Both the position numbers and the translations under genes were made by a program. This document shows, piece by piece, positions 8,230 to 18,980 of a DNA stretch of 64,000 nucleotides. Source of the DNA: Caulobacter radicis (GTDB lineage Bacteria; Pseudomonadota; Alphaproteobacteria; Caulobacterales; Caulobacteraceae). The stretch spans positions 34,352 through 98,351 of the forward strand of contig NZ_QDKO01000008.1 in the NCBI RefSeq assembly GCF_003094615.1, in the 5' to 3' direction. The notes below the pieces were generated by a model. The model ran no database searches. It was given only the letters and a program-made list of their open reading frames with translations, and was not told the origin of the DNA. Position 1 is the stretch's first letter; each line of letters starts with the position of its first letter.

Positions 8230-10638
8230 CTAGTAGCTGGCGCGCAGGGTGAAGGCGACCGCGCGGGCGTCGCCCGGCGTGCCGACGACGAGGCCCGAAT
8301 TGCCCGAGACCACGGTGATGTTCTGCAGGTATTCGGCGTCGAAGGCGTTGCGCACCGAGACGAACGCTTCCCAGCCCGCCTGCGACTTGAAGCCGGCCCG
8401 CAGGTTGACGATCTCGTAGGCCTTGATGATCGAGTACCGCGAGTCCGAGCTGTCGGCGTAGTAGTTGGAGCGGAAGCTGGCGTCGACGCCGGCATAGACC
8501 TCGCCGGTCAGGCGGCCCAGGCTCGCGTCCTGGCGATATTCCGCCCCGGCCGATCCGGCCCACTTCGACAGGCCCGGCAGCGGGCGGCCCGACAGGTCGC
8601 ACTGGGCGGTCGAGGCCCCGATCCGCTCGAGCGGGCAGGGGCCGTTGACGAAGTCGGCGTACTTGCCCTCGGTCCAGGCCAGGTTGCCGTAGAACTTGAA
8701 GCCGCCGATCGAGCGGGTGGTGGCGTCGAGCTCAACGCCGCGCACCTCGACCTTCTTGACGTTGGCCAGGTAGCCGCGCAGGGCGCCGGGGCCGCTGTCG
8801 ACGACGTTGGCCTGGAAGTCCTTCACGTCGGTGGCGAAGGCGGCGAGGTTGGCCGTCAGCAGGCGGTCGAACCACTGGGTCTTCAGGCCGACGTCGATCG
8901 TCGTCACCTTCTCGGGGCGGATCACCGCGGCCTGCTGCGAGGGCAGGTTGGCGCTGGTCAGCGGCAGGGACGTCATGTTGATGCCGCCCGACTTGTTGCC
9001 GCTGGAGACGGTGGCGTAGGCGTTGATGTCCTTGGTCAGGGCGTAGACCACGGCGATCTGGCCCGACCAGGCGCCGTCGTCGGTCTTGGCCGAGAAGTTC
9101 TGCGGGCGGGCGATGCCCAGGCGGCGGGTGTTCTGGGCCGCCGTGGGGTTGGCCAGGCCGCCGGTGGTGGTCTGGACGTAGGTTCCGTCCTTCTTTTCCT
9201 GGGTGAAGCGCACGCCGGGCGTGACGCTGAGGCGGTCGTTGACCTTCCAGGTCAGCTGGCCGAAGGCGGCGTAGCTGGTGGTGTCGATCGTGCTGTCGTT
9301 GAAGACGGTGTAGCCGTCGAGCAGCGCCGGGACCGAGGCCTCGGGCGTGCCCGGCAGCAGCCAGTACGAGGCGTCCGAGCCGTATTCGGTGACGCCGTGG
9401 GTCGTGACGTTCTGGTCGAAGTAATAGAGGCCGACGGTCCAGTCGAAAGCCTCGCCGACGTTGTTGGACAGGCGGAACTCCTGGCTGAACTGCTTCTGGT
9501 GCGAGGGGTTGTTGGATCGGCGGGTGACGTCCAGCGCGGTGTAGTCGCGGTCGTTGCGCGGCTCCCAGTCCCATTCGCGGTGGGCGGTGACCGAGGTCAG
9601 GGTGACCGGACCGAAGTCGTAGTCGGCGACCGCCGACAGGCCGTTGACCCACTGGTCGGCCTGGATCGGGTCGTCGATGTCGGAGATGCGGTCGTAGGGG
9701 TTGGTGCTGGCCACCTTGTAGTTCTTGCCGGCGGCCAGGAAGGCGTATTCCAGGTTGCTGTTCTTGGCGGTGTCGCCGACCGTGACATAGACCTGGGTGC
9801 AGCACTCGGGCTGCTGGACGGCGTAGTCGCCGTAGAGCTTGACCGTCAGCTTCTCGTTCGGGGTGAACTTCAGCTGGCCGCGATAGCCGGTGCTGGCTCG
9901 GGCGTTCTGGTAGGTGTTGCTCTTGGGATTGTAGAGGTCGCCGTCGCGCCAGGTGCCGACGAACGACAGGCGGGCGGCCAGCTTGTCCTTGATGATCGGG
10001 CCGGCGGCCGTGGCCTTGAACTGGCGGAAGTTGAGGCTGCCGTAGCTGGCCTCCACGTCGGCCTCGAACTCCTGGGTGGCGTCGCGGGTGGTGATGTTCA
10101 GCGCGCCGGCGGTGGTGTTCTTGCCAAACAGCGTGCCCTGCGGGCCGCGCAGGACCTCGATCTGCTGGATGTCGATGAAGTCGAGCGTCGCGGCCCCGGG
10201 GCGCGAGTTGTAGACTTGGTCCACATAGATGCCGACGCCCTGCTCCAGGCCGTCGTTGGCCAGGCCGTAGGACGCACCCAGGCCCCGGATGGTCAGGGCG
10301 GTGTTGCGCGGGTTGGGCGACAGCACCTGCAGCGTCGGGACCAGCTGGGTCAGGGCGACGATGCTGTTGACGCCGGTCTGGGTCAGGGTCTCGGCCGAGG
10401 TCACCGTCAGGGCGATCGGCACTTCCTGGGCGCTTTCCTCGCGGCGGCGGGCGGTGACGAAGACCTGTCCGACCAGGCTGGAATCGTCGGTCGCGACCGG
10501 ATCGGCCGGGTCCGCCGGGGCGGTCGCGACGGGCGCGACATCGGCCTCGGCGGCCAGGGCCAGGCTGGCGGTGGTGGAAAGAAGCGCGCCCAGCAGGGCG
10601 GCGCGGCCGAGCCTTTGGGCCGAAAGTCCGATCGTCAC
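8230..10638 (-). CDS. TonB-dependent outer-membrane receptor
   Basis: An 802-residue receptor with a signal peptide ending near ASLALAAEA, a plug domain (VPIALTVTSAETL, SPNPRNTALTIRGLG, VLRGPQGTLFGKNTTAGALNI) and a 22-strand-type barrel ending in an aromatic residue (LRASY). A TonB-box-like stretch VGQVFVTA precedes the plug. These proteins import ligands such as siderophores or glycans using energy from TonB; the ligand is unknown here. GTG 10638 is chosen because GAGGGGG lies six bases upstream; an in-frame TTG five codons earlier lacks a site. Confidence 0.93.
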   Translation of the reverse strand: MTIGLSAQRLGRAALLGALLSTTASLALAAEADVAPVATAPADPADPVATDDSSLVGQVFVTARRREESAQEVPIALTVTSAETLTQTGVNSIVALTQLVPTLQVLSPNPRNTALTIRGLGASYGLANDGLEQGVGIYVDQVYNSRPGAATLDFIDIQQIEVLRGPQGTLFGKNTTAGALNITTRDATQEFEADVEASYGSLNFRQFKATAAGPIIKDKLAARLSFVGTWRDGDLYNPKSNTYQNARASTGYRGQLKFTPNEKLTVKLYGDYAVQQPECCTQVYVTVGDTAKNSNLEYAFLAAGKNYKVASTNPYDRISDIDDPIQADQWVNGLSAVADYDFGPVTLTSVTAHREWDWEPRNDRDYTALDVTRRSNNPSHQKQFSQEFRLSNNVGEAFDWTVGLYYFDQNVTTHGVTEYGSDASYWLLPGTPEASVPALLDGYTVFNDSTIDTTSYAAFGQLTWKVNDRLSVTPGVRFTQEKKDGTYVQTTTGGLANPTAAQNTRRLGIARPQNFSAKTDDGAWSGQIAVVYALTKDINAYATVSSGNKSGGINMTSLPLTSANLPSQQAAVIRPEKVTTIDVGLKTQWFDRLLTANLAAFATDVKDFQANVVDSGPGALRGYLANVKKVEVRGVELDATTRSIGGFKFYGNLAWTEGKYADFVNGPCPLERIGASTAQCDLSGRPLPGLSKWAGSAGAEYRQDASLGRLTGEVYAGVDASFRSNYYADSSDSRYSIIKAYEIVNLRAGFKSQAGWEAFVSVRNAFDAEYLQNITVVSGNSGLVVGTPGDARAVAFTLRASY

Positions 10639-10791
10639 GTAGTGCCCCCTCAATTCGAGATAACGCCATTCGGCGATTGGGTTGCGGTGATATCTACGTA
10701 TTCCTATCGGTGAAATGGAGAATGGCTCCGCGACCGGCCAGTTTTTCTACGGGGCGGGATATGGGCCTGGTCGTGGGGCGGATAGGCGAAA

Positions 10792-10817
10792 GGCCGCCCC
10801 GGTCTCCCGGGACGGCC
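10792..10817 (-). terminator. Terminator hairpin after S10 peptidase gene
   Basis: Stem GGCCG-C-CCCGG / CCGGG-A-CGGCC with one mismatch and a 4-nt loop. Read on the minus strand it is followed by TTT. It sits beyond the family B repeat downstream of the peptidase gene. Confidence 0.45.
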
Positions 10818-10842
10818 CTTGGATTTGGTCGGTGCTCAGCGA

Positions 10843-10934
10843 AAACCTCGTCCTTCGACAGGCTCAGGATGAGGTTTTCTACTGCGAAGCTTCAGCCTTG
10901 GTCCTCACCCTGAGCTTGTCGAAGGGCGAGGACC
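10843..10934. repeat. Family B intergenic inverted repeat
   Basis: AACCTCGTCCTTCGACAGG...GATGAGGTTTTC at the left and CCTCACCCTGAGCTTGTCGA at the right. It lies between the S10 peptidase stop codon and the TonB receptor start (tandem minus-strand genes). Confidence 0.85.
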
Positions 10935-10946
10935 ACGCAGGGCCCG

Positions 10947-12455
10947 TCAGTTCGCGCCGTACAGCTTCTTCACATCCGCGCGGAAGGCGGCCCCGCTGTC
11001 GGGGCGGCTGTAGAACATGTGGCCGCCGGGATAGTTGGACAGGGTCACGCGGCCGTTGGCCGTGGCCGGCATGGCGTCGACCACTAGGCGCGAGGCGAAG
11101 AACGGGCACGACAGGTCGTTGTAGCCGTGGACGATCAGCACCTTCAGCTTGGGGTCGACCGAGACCGACTTGCGCAGGTCGGTGACCGACTCGGTGTCGG
11201 GGCCGCGGCCGCGATCCCAGGCCTGGTTCACCTCGCCCGACAGAGCGTCGTAGCGGCCCTCGACCTTCCAGCCGACGGTGCGGGTGGTGAAGTCGACGAT
11301 GGCGCTGGTGGTGGGCGCGATGATCGAGTCGAGGATCGGGTCGTTGATCTCCTGCTCGGGGGCGAACGGGAAGGGATCCAGCGAGGTGACGTTGCTGTCG
11401 TAGCGGCTGCCCAGGCGGCCCGTCTGGCGGAACACCTCGCGCAGGAACGACTGGGTCTCCAGCCGGCCGCCGGCGCGGCGGATATAGGTCGGATCAAGGC
11501 CGGTCATGGCCGAGACCTTGGTGGTCAGGCGATCCAGGGCCGCCGGGTCCGAACCCTTCATCAGGTCGACCATGTATTCGCCGCGGGTGTAGTCCTCGAC
11601 GTCCTTGATGGCGGCCGGGGTCAGCTTGCCCTCGCGCTCGAGCTTGGCGGCGGCGATCGACGGCAGGGTCCACATGGCCGGCAGGGGCGAGATCTCCTGG
11701 GCGGTGCGGCCGGCGCTCGACAGCAGCGGCGAGACCAGAACCAGGCCGTTGATGCCGACGCCGTAGTCGGTCTGCAGGGTGTAGGTCAGGCGCGGGCCGC
11801 GGAAGCCGCCGTAGCTTTCGCCGACGATGTATTTGGGCGACTGCAGGCGCTCGTTCTTGACCAGCCAGTCGAAGACGATGCGCGACAGGTAGTCGATGTC
11901 CTGCTTGACGCCGTAGAAGCGCTTCTTGGTCTCCTCGGGCGTGGTCAGGCTGCGCGAGAAGCCGGTGCCGACGGCGTCGATGAAGACCAGATCGGTGAAG
12001 TCCATCCAGCTGGCCGGGTTGTCCTGCAGGCGGGTGGGGGCCGACGGGCTGTCGCCCTCGGCGCCGAACTGCACGCGCTTGGGACCGAGCGCGAAGTTCA
12101 GATAGACCGAGGCCGCGCCCGGGCCGCCGTTGAAGGCGAAGGTCACCGGACGGTTGGGATCGCGCGGGCCGTCCAGCGTGTAGGCGGTGAACACCACCTC
12201 GGCGATCTTCTTGCCCTTCTCGTCGCGCACCGGCAGCGAGCCGACGGTGGCGGTGTAGGAAACGGTCTTGCCGGCCAGGACGGTGGTCTGCTTGACCGAC
12301 TTGTCGGCCGGGAAGGCGGGCAGTTCGGCGGCCGGGGCTTTTTCCGGCGTGGGCTTGGCGTCCTGGGCCATGGCGTTGCCTGGCAGGGTTCCGGCGGCCA
12401 TCACGCCGATCGCGAGGGCCGCCCCCGCGGTCCACGACTTCCAAGTGCTGAGCAT
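10947..12455 (-). CDS. Peptidase S10 family serine carboxypeptidase
   Basis: A 502-residue protein with a signal peptide (hydrophobic run near residues 10-25, cleavage after GNAMA). The S10 fold markers are present: FNGGPGAAS oxyanion region, catalytic Ser in VGESYGG, Asp in HGYNDLSCPF and His in YPGGHMFY. It is expected to be periplasmic and to remove C-terminal residues from peptides. ATG 12455 is chosen over a start 25 codons earlier because GGGAGG sits five bases upstream and it begins the signal peptide. It may be functionally linked to the receptor gene downstream. Confidence 0.92.
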   Translation of the reverse strand: MLSTWKSWTAGAALAIGVMAAGTLPGNAMAQDAKPTPEKAPAAELPAFPADKSVKQTTVLAGKTVSYTATVGSLPVRDEKGKKIAEVVFTAYTLDGPRDPNRPVTFAFNGGPGAASVYLNFALGPKRVQFGAEGDSPSAPTRLQDNPASWMDFTDLVFIDAVGTGFSRSLTTPEETKKRFYGVKQDIDYLSRIVFDWLVKNERLQSPKYIVGESYGGFRGPRLTYTLQTDYGVGINGLVLVSPLLSSAGRTAQEISPLPAMWTLPSIAAAKLEREGKLTPAAIKDVEDYTRGEYMVDLMKGSDPAALDRLTTKVSAMTGLDPTYIRRAGGRLETQSFLREVFRQTGRLGSRYDSNVTSLDPFPFAPEQEINDPILDSIIAPTTSAIVDFTTRTVGWKVEGRYDALSGEVNQAWDRGRGPDTESVTDLRKSVSVDPKLKVLIVHGYNDLSCPFFASRLVVDAMPATANGRVTLSNYPGGHMFYSRPDSGAAFRADVKKLYGAN

Positions 12456-12834
12456 GTCGCCTCCCGAACGCCTTCCGGTTTCGCTGAACCGGCGCGCCTT
12501 GCCGTCCTGAATTTGGAGCGCGCGCGGCATGGCGGGCTCCGGTGATGGGCGAAATGGCTAGAGCATGGCCAAGCTGTCGGCAAGGACGACGCGGAAAAGT
12601 GGGCGAGCGGCAAGAACGTGCCCATGGGCCGGGCAGGGCGCGCCTGTCCAAGACGCGGGCGGCAGGGCGGAATTTCCCTTTCCGGATCACGCATAAGGGC
12701 GAAAAACGGGTTCCGTTTTGTCCCCCGCCGCACTAGGAGTAGCCCCGCCTCGGCAAGGCCTGCCAAAGCGTCTTGCCGACACCATATTTCTGTCCGGCGC
12801 CGTTCCTGGCGCGTTGCTGCAAGGCGAAGATCCC
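12456..12834. other. Divergent intergenic region, 379 bp, no recognised gene
   Basis: Separates the S10 peptidase and lpdA. A small dyad AAAACGG/CCGTTTT with a 3-nt loop lies at 12703-12719. I see no convincing ORF, repeat-family member or known RNA. It presumably holds both promoters. Confidence 0.5.
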
Positions 12835-14238
<1,404 letters not shown>

Positions 14239-14292
14239 GGCCTCGCGTCTGTCCGACAACTAGGAAGCGCGCCCGTTCCATCGGGCGCGGAG

Positions 14293-14329
14293 TGGCGGGG
14301 TTCCGGCAACGGAGCCCCGCCATGCTTTT
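14293..14329 (+). terminator. lpdA terminator
   Basis: Long stem TGGCGGGGTTCCG / CGGAGCCCCGCCA (one G-T pair) with a GCAA tetraloop, followed by TGCTTTTG. Located 54 bp past the lpdA stop codon. Confidence 0.8.
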
Positions 14330-14423
14330 GTCCGCTGTCCTGCTGGCTGCCTCCAAGCGCGGCTCCCCGGTGGACACGCCGATGGCGGTGAGCCGATGAA
14401 CTTGTTCTCAAGCTAATTTGGTT

Positions 14424-14476
14424 CGTCATCCCGGCCGGCTCTACGCTGCGCTTCGGCCGGGATGACGAGCTTTTTT
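14424..14476. repeat. Family C intergenic inverted repeat with T-tract
   Basis: CGTCATCCCGGCCG ... CGGCCGGGATGACG followed by AGC and TTTTTT, between convergent lpdA and the chemoreceptor gene. It could act as a second terminator for lpdA. Confidence 0.8.
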
Positions 14477-14493
14477 GCTTCTCAGAGGCCAGG

Positions 14494-14523
14494 AAAAAAC
14501 CCCGCCGGCTGGCGCCGGCGGGG
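14494..14523 (-). terminator. Chemoreceptor gene terminator
   Basis: Perfect stem CCCCGCCGGC / GCCGGCGGGG with a 4-nt loop. On the minus strand it is followed by T6. Located 50 bp beyond the chemoreceptor stop codon. Confidence 0.85.
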
Positions 14524-14573
14524 CTCTGAAGTTCAGGGAGGATACGCCCCCGATACGCGGGGCGGTTACGTGA

Positions 14574-16571
14574 TCAGAATTCTTCCCAGTCGTCGCTCGG
14601 GGCCGACGAGGCGAAGGCGGCGAGCTTGGCCTGGGCCGAGCGGACCGGGTTGACACCCGGGCGGCTGTCGGCGCCGGCCAGCGACACCGCCGGCTTGGCG
14701 GCGGCCGGGGCCGGACGCGAGACCGGGGGCGGGGCCGCGGCGCGGCGGGTCGAACCGCCGCCGGCCGAGGCGCGGCGGGCTTCGGCGCCCGAGACCTGGA
14801 AGCGCGAGATCATCTGCATCAGGCCGTTGGCCTCGCCCTTCAGCGAGTGGCTGGCGGCCGTCGACTGCTCGACCATGGCGGCGTTCTGCTGGACGGTCTG
14901 GTCCATCTGGTTGACGGCGGCGTTGACCTGGTTGAGGCCGGTGGCCTGCTCCTGGCCCGAGGCCGCGATCTCGCTGACCAGGGCGTCGATCTCGCCGACC
15001 TTGCTGACGATGGCCTGCAGGGCCTCGCCGGTCTGGCCGACCATCGACACGCCCTGATTGACCTGCTGCGACGAGGTCGAGATCAGGGTCTTGATCTCCT
15101 TGGCGGCCTCGGCCGAGCGCTGGGCGAGCGCCCGCACTTCCTGGGCGACGACCGCGAAGCCCTTGCCGGCGTCGCCGGCGCGCGCCGCCTCGACGCCCGC
15201 GTTCAGGGCCAGAAGGTTGGTCTGGAAGGCGATCTCGTCGATCACGCCGATGATCTGGCTGATCTCGGTCGAGGACTTCTCGATCTGCTGCATGGCGTCG
15301 ACGGCGCCCTTGACGACGACGCTGGAGCGTTCGGCGTCGGTGCGGGTCGAGCTGACCACGCGCGAGGCTTCCTGCGCGCCGGCCGACGAGCGCTTCACCG
15401 TGGCGGTGATCTCGTCGAGGGCGGCGGCGGTCTCTTCCAGGCTGGCGGCCTGCTGCTCGCTGCGGCGCGACAGGTCGTCGGCGGCCGAGGCGATCTCGTC
15501 GCTGCCCGCGCCGATGCCGTTGGCGGCGTGGACGATGGTGCGCATCGCCTCTTCCATCTGGGCGATGGCGCCGTTGAAGTCCGATTGCAGGCGCTTGTAG
15601 TCGGCCGGGAACTCGGCCGCGACGCGATAGGTCAGGTCGCCCTCGGCCAGGCGGTTCAGGCCCGTGGCGATCTCTTCCATCACGAAGGCCTGCTCCTTGG
15701 CGGCGGCTTCGCGGACCTGTTCGTTGCGGCGGCGCTCGGCCTCGGTCTCGGCGGCGGCGCGCTGCTGGGCGGCCTCGGCGGTGCGCAGGGCCAGGGCGTT
15801 GTCCTTGAACACCTGGACCGAGCGGGCCATGGCGCCGACTTCGTCACGGCGCTGGGCGCCGTTGACTTCGACGTCGACCGAGCCCTGGGCCAGGATCTCC
15901 ATGGTCTTGGACAGCTGCACCAGCGGGCGCGAGATCTTGGCGCGGCCGATCCACACGGCGTAGGCCAGGGCGGCGGCGGCCGAGATCAGGCCGAACAGCA
16001 GGGTGACGACGATGCCCGTCTGGGCGTCCTTCTGGGCCTTGCCGATGATCGCCTTGGTCTCGGTGGTGTGCTTGTCGGTCCAGTCCGACACGTCCTTGGT
16101 CAGGGCGGTGATGTCCGGATCGATCACGGCCATGACCATGATGCCGGCCTCGTTGGCGTCCTGCAGGCCAAGGTCGGCGCCCTGGCGGCCGCTGTCGTAG
16201 ACCTTCTTGAAGCGGTTGCGGAAGCCGGCGACGTCCTTGGCGGTGCTCGGGTCGGCCTTGACGACGGCGTCGAGGCGCTCGTTGCCGCTCTTCAGGGCGT
16301 CGTCGATCTCCTGCGAGGCCTGCTTGGCCGCGTCGGACGCGCCCTCGTTGGCGACGGTGCGGTAGGCGGCGTAGCCGATGGTGGCGACGCGTCGGTTGAA
16401 GCGGGCCATCTCCAGCTCGGCCGGGGCGCGCTGCTGCACGATGTTGGACGCGGCGGCTTCCAGCTTCTTCTGCTGCCACACGCCGAGGCCGACGCAGGCG
16501 ACGGCGACGAGCGCCAGCACGATGGCCGGCAGCATCACCTTGGTGGCGATCTTCAGATCGTCGAGCTTCAT
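14574..16571 (-). CDS. Methyl-accepting chemotaxis protein with C-terminal CheR-tether-like motif
   Basis: A 665-residue chemoreceptor. TM1 is near residues 12-32, a helical periplasmic domain follows, TM2 is near 185-210, then HAMP and the cytoplasmic signalling domain with the conserved hairpin [20 protein letters not shown]. The Pro/Ala-rich tail ends in DDWEEF, resembling the NWETF pentapeptide that tethers CheR and CheB to enteric receptors. ATG 16571 (MKLDDLKIA) fits the family; longer in-frame starts add no domain. The ligand is unknown. No che genes are in the window. Confidence 0.93.
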   Translation of the reverse strand: MKLDDLKIATKVMLPAIVLALVAVACVGLGVWQQKKLEAAASNIVQQRAPAELEMARFNRRVATIGYAAYRTVANEGASDAAKQASQEIDDALKSGNERLDAVVKADPSTAKDVAGFRNRFKKVYDSGRQGADLGLQDANEAGIMVMAVIDPDITALTKDVSDWTDKHTTETKAIIGKAQKDAQTGIVVTLLFGLISAAAALAYAVWIGRAKISRPLVQLSKTMEILAQGSVDVEVNGAQRRDEVGAMARSVQVFKDNALALRTAEAAQQRAAAETEAERRRNEQVREAAAKEQAFVMEEIATGLNRLAEGDLTYRVAAEFPADYKRLQSDFNGAIAQMEEAMRTIVHAANGIGAGSDEIASAADDLSRRSEQQAASLEETAAALDEITATVKRSSAGAQEASRVVSSTRTDAERSSVVVKGAVDAMQQIEKSSTEISQIIGVIDEIAFQTNLLALNAGVEAARAGDAGKGFAVVAQEVRALAQRSAEAAKEIKTLISTSSQQVNQGVSMVGQTGEALQAIVSKVGEIDALVSEIAASGQEQATGLNQVNAAVNQMDQTVQQNAAMVEQSTAASHSLKGEANGLMQMISRFQVSGAEARRASAGGGSTRRAAAPPPVSRPAPAAAKPAVSLAGADSRPGVNPVRSAQAKLAAFASSAPSDDWEEF

Positions 16572-16847
16572 CAGGACTGTCCCGCTTTCAGCGTCCTCTC
16601 GCGCGCACTGGCTTCGCGGAGGTGTTTCATCTTTGGATCCACAAAGCAGGGTGCGCGGTAAAAGCGTGGTTAAGCGCGGCGTTTTCCCCCACCCGCGCGA
16701 CTCCTTGTCGCAGGATGAACGGCGGTTTTCCCGGCGGGCGGCGCGCGGTGGAAAACATCGCTCTGTGAAGGCGAGCACAGTCCTGTCACAACTTCAGCGT
16801 CAGCTTGCCGACATTCGGGGCCGACGAGCGTCCGAGGGGAGGCCGAC

Positions 16848-18803
16848 ATGACCAAACGACCCAACATCCTGCTGATCACTTGCGACCAGTACCGCTTTCC
16901 GCGCTTCTCCTACGGCGCCGCCCATGGCCTGTCCGAGGGACTGAAGGACGTGCTGGGCTTCCAGCCGCTGAAGTCCGACAACGACTACATCCAGCACTTC
17001 CCGGGTCTTGCGGCCCTGCGCGACAACGCCGTGCTGCTGGCCAACCACACCATCGCCGCCAGCGCCTGCACGCCCAGCCGCACGGTGATCTACACCGGCC
17101 AGTACGGCACGCGCACTGGCGTCACCCAGACCGACGGCCTGTTCAAGAGCGGGGACTCGCCCAACTTCCCGTGGCTGGCGCAGGGCGGCATCCCGACCCT
17201 GGGCAACTGGATGCGCGAGGCCGGCTACACCACCCACTATTTCGGCAAGTGGCACGTCAGCGATCCGGTTCGCCACACCCTGGAGGACTACGGCTTCGAC
17301 GATTGGGAAGAGAGCTGGCCCGAGCCGCACGGGGCGGCGATCAACAATCTGGGCCTCTATCGCGACGCCGGCTTCTCCGACACCGCCTGCGCCTTCATCC
17401 GCCGCCAGGCCCTGGCGGTGAACTACGACCGGGCCAGCGCCACCGCCCAGTCGCACGATCCGTACGCCTCGGGCCCGGATCCCGAGAACCTCAAGCCGTG
17501 GTTCGCGGTGGCCTCGTTCACCAACCCCCACGACATCGCCACCTATCCGGCGGTGATCGGCCAGGCCCTGCCCAAGCCCGACGACAGCGGCGTGCAGGGC
17601 ATCTTCCAGCCGCTGACCGTGCCGCTGCAAGGCCAGCGCACCCCGCCGCCGACGGCCGGGACGGCGACCGTCCCGCTCAATCCCGGCGGCTTTTCCCAGG
17701 CGTGCGGGCACGCGCCGCCGACCTGGGACGAGGACCTGTCGACCAAGCCCTCGGCCCAGAACGACTACGCCTGGAAGATGGGCCTGGCGCTCAATTCCAA
17801 GACCGGATTCAACGTCGCGCGCGGCATGGGGATCACCGATACCGACAAGGCGCTGGAGGCGGCGGCCGACATCGCCTTGCAGGGGCCGATCCCGTTCCAG
17901 CTGACCAGCGATCCGCGCGGCGGCGTCGAGGCCTTCGTCCAGCTTTATGGCTGGCTGCACAGCGTGGTCGACGTGCACATCGCCGCCGTGCTGGAGACGC
18001 TGGAAGCCACCGGCCAGGCCGACAACACCATCGTCGTCTTCCTCACCGACCACGGCGAGATGGCCGGCGCCCACGGCATGATGCTGGAGAAGTGGCACAC
18101 GGCCTACCAGGAGGTGCTGCACGTGCCGGTGGTCGTGCGCTTCCCGCCGTCGCTGGCGCCGGCCGGCCTGCCCGACGGCGTTCCGCTGGCCAAGCAGGCC
18201 CTGACCAGCCACGCCGACATCGTGCCGACCATCCTGGGCCTGGCCGGCGTCGCCGAAGCCGAGCGCGACGCCATCGCCGGCGTGCTGGCCAGGACCCGGC
18301 CCGTGCCGCCGCTGCCGGGCGCGAACCTCGCGCCGCTGATCCGGGGCGAGACCGATCGGGTGATCGAGCCGGACGGCAGTGAGCGGAAGGGCGTGCTCTT
18401 CATCACCGACGACGAGATCACCGCGCCCTTGGCGCCGCTGAACAATCCGCACAACACCAAGTGCGAGAAGGAGTACGCGGTGTTCGACGTGGCGGTGGAG
18501 AAGGTGCGCCAGGGCAATCCCGCCCGGCCGCCGGTCGACATCGCCCCCGGCTCGGTGCGCCAGCCCAACCACGTGCGCTCGGTGCGCACCCTGACCCACA
18601 AGCTGACCCGCTATTTCGACCCGTCGGGCCGCGTGGGCCAGGAGTGGGAGATGTACGACCTGGTCGCCGATCCCAACGAGACGGTGAACCTCGTCTACGT
18701 CCAGGCCGACCCGCCCAAGGCGCGGCTGGACCCGGCGTTGCAGCCCGAGGTGGATCGTCTGGCGGCGCTGCTGGCGGCGCTGGAGGAGAGGGATCTGAGC
18801 TGA
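16848..18803 (+). CDS. Sulfatase family hydrolase
   Basis: A 651-residue alkaline-phosphatase-fold sulfatase. The formylglycine site is C74 in ACTPSRT (C-x-P-S-R), followed by YTGQYGTRTG, FGKWHVSD and LTDHGEMAGAHG, which carry metal and active-site residues. It needs a formylglycine-generating enzyme, which is not in the window. No clear signal peptide is seen, so it may be cytoplasmic. The natural substrate (sulfate ester, phosphonate or similar) cannot be told. ATG 16848 is preceded by GAGGGGAGG. Confidence 0.9.
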   Translation: MTKRPNILLITCDQYRFPRFSYGAAHGLSEGLKDVLGFQPLKSDNDYIQHFPGLAALRDNAVLLANHTIAASACTPSRTVIYTGQYGTRTGVTQTDGLFKSGDSPNFPWLAQGGIPTLGNWMREAGYTTHYFGKWHVSDPVRHTLEDYGFDDWEESWPEPHGAAINNLGLYRDAGFSDTACAFIRRQALAVNYDRASATAQSHDPYASGPDPENLKPWFAVASFTNPHDIATYPAVIGQALPKPDDSGVQGIFQPLTVPLQGQRTPPPTAGTATVPLNPGGFSQACGHAPPTWDEDLSTKPSAQNDYAWKMGLALNSKTGFNVARGMGITDTDKALEAAADIALQGPIPFQLTSDPRGGVEAFVQLYGWLHSVVDVHIAAVLETLEATGQADNTIVVFLTDHGEMAGAHGMMLEKWHTAYQEVLHVPVVVRFPPSLAPAGLPDGVPLAKQALTSHADIVPTILGLAGVAEAERDAIAGVLARTRPVPPLPGANLAPLIRGETDRVIEPDGSERKGVLFITDDEITAPLAPLNNPHNTKCEKEYAVFDVAVEKVRQGNPARPPVDIAPGSVRQPNHVRSVRTLTHKLTRYFDPSGRVGQEWEMYDLVADPNETVNLVYVQADPPKARLDPALQPEVDRLAALLAALEERDLS

Positions 18804-18827
18804 GGCTTTTCAAATCTCCCGTCATTC

Positions 18828-18953
18828 CCGCCCTTGTGGCGGGAACCCCTCTGTCAGCCGCAGGTGCGGATGGGGCGGCGTGCTGAGCACGCCGCTGGCG
18901 CTTCACGTGCGAGCGGAGCCAGAGGTTCCCGCCACAAGGGCGGGAATGACGGG
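18828..18953. repeat. Family C-like inverted repeat with 30-bp perfect arms
   Basis: Arms begin CCCGTCATTCCCGCCCTTGT at the left, and the exact reverse complement closes at 18953; the arms are identical over 30 bp. It lies between the convergent sulfatase and xerC genes. Confidence 0.88.
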
Positions 18954-18980
18954 AAGTTGGGGGAGAGTAGGCCTCCGCCC

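Noticed and set aside
12401..12766. 121-codon ORF opposite the S10/lpdA gap
   Set aside because: Low-complexity Arg/Pro/Ser translation with no start signal.
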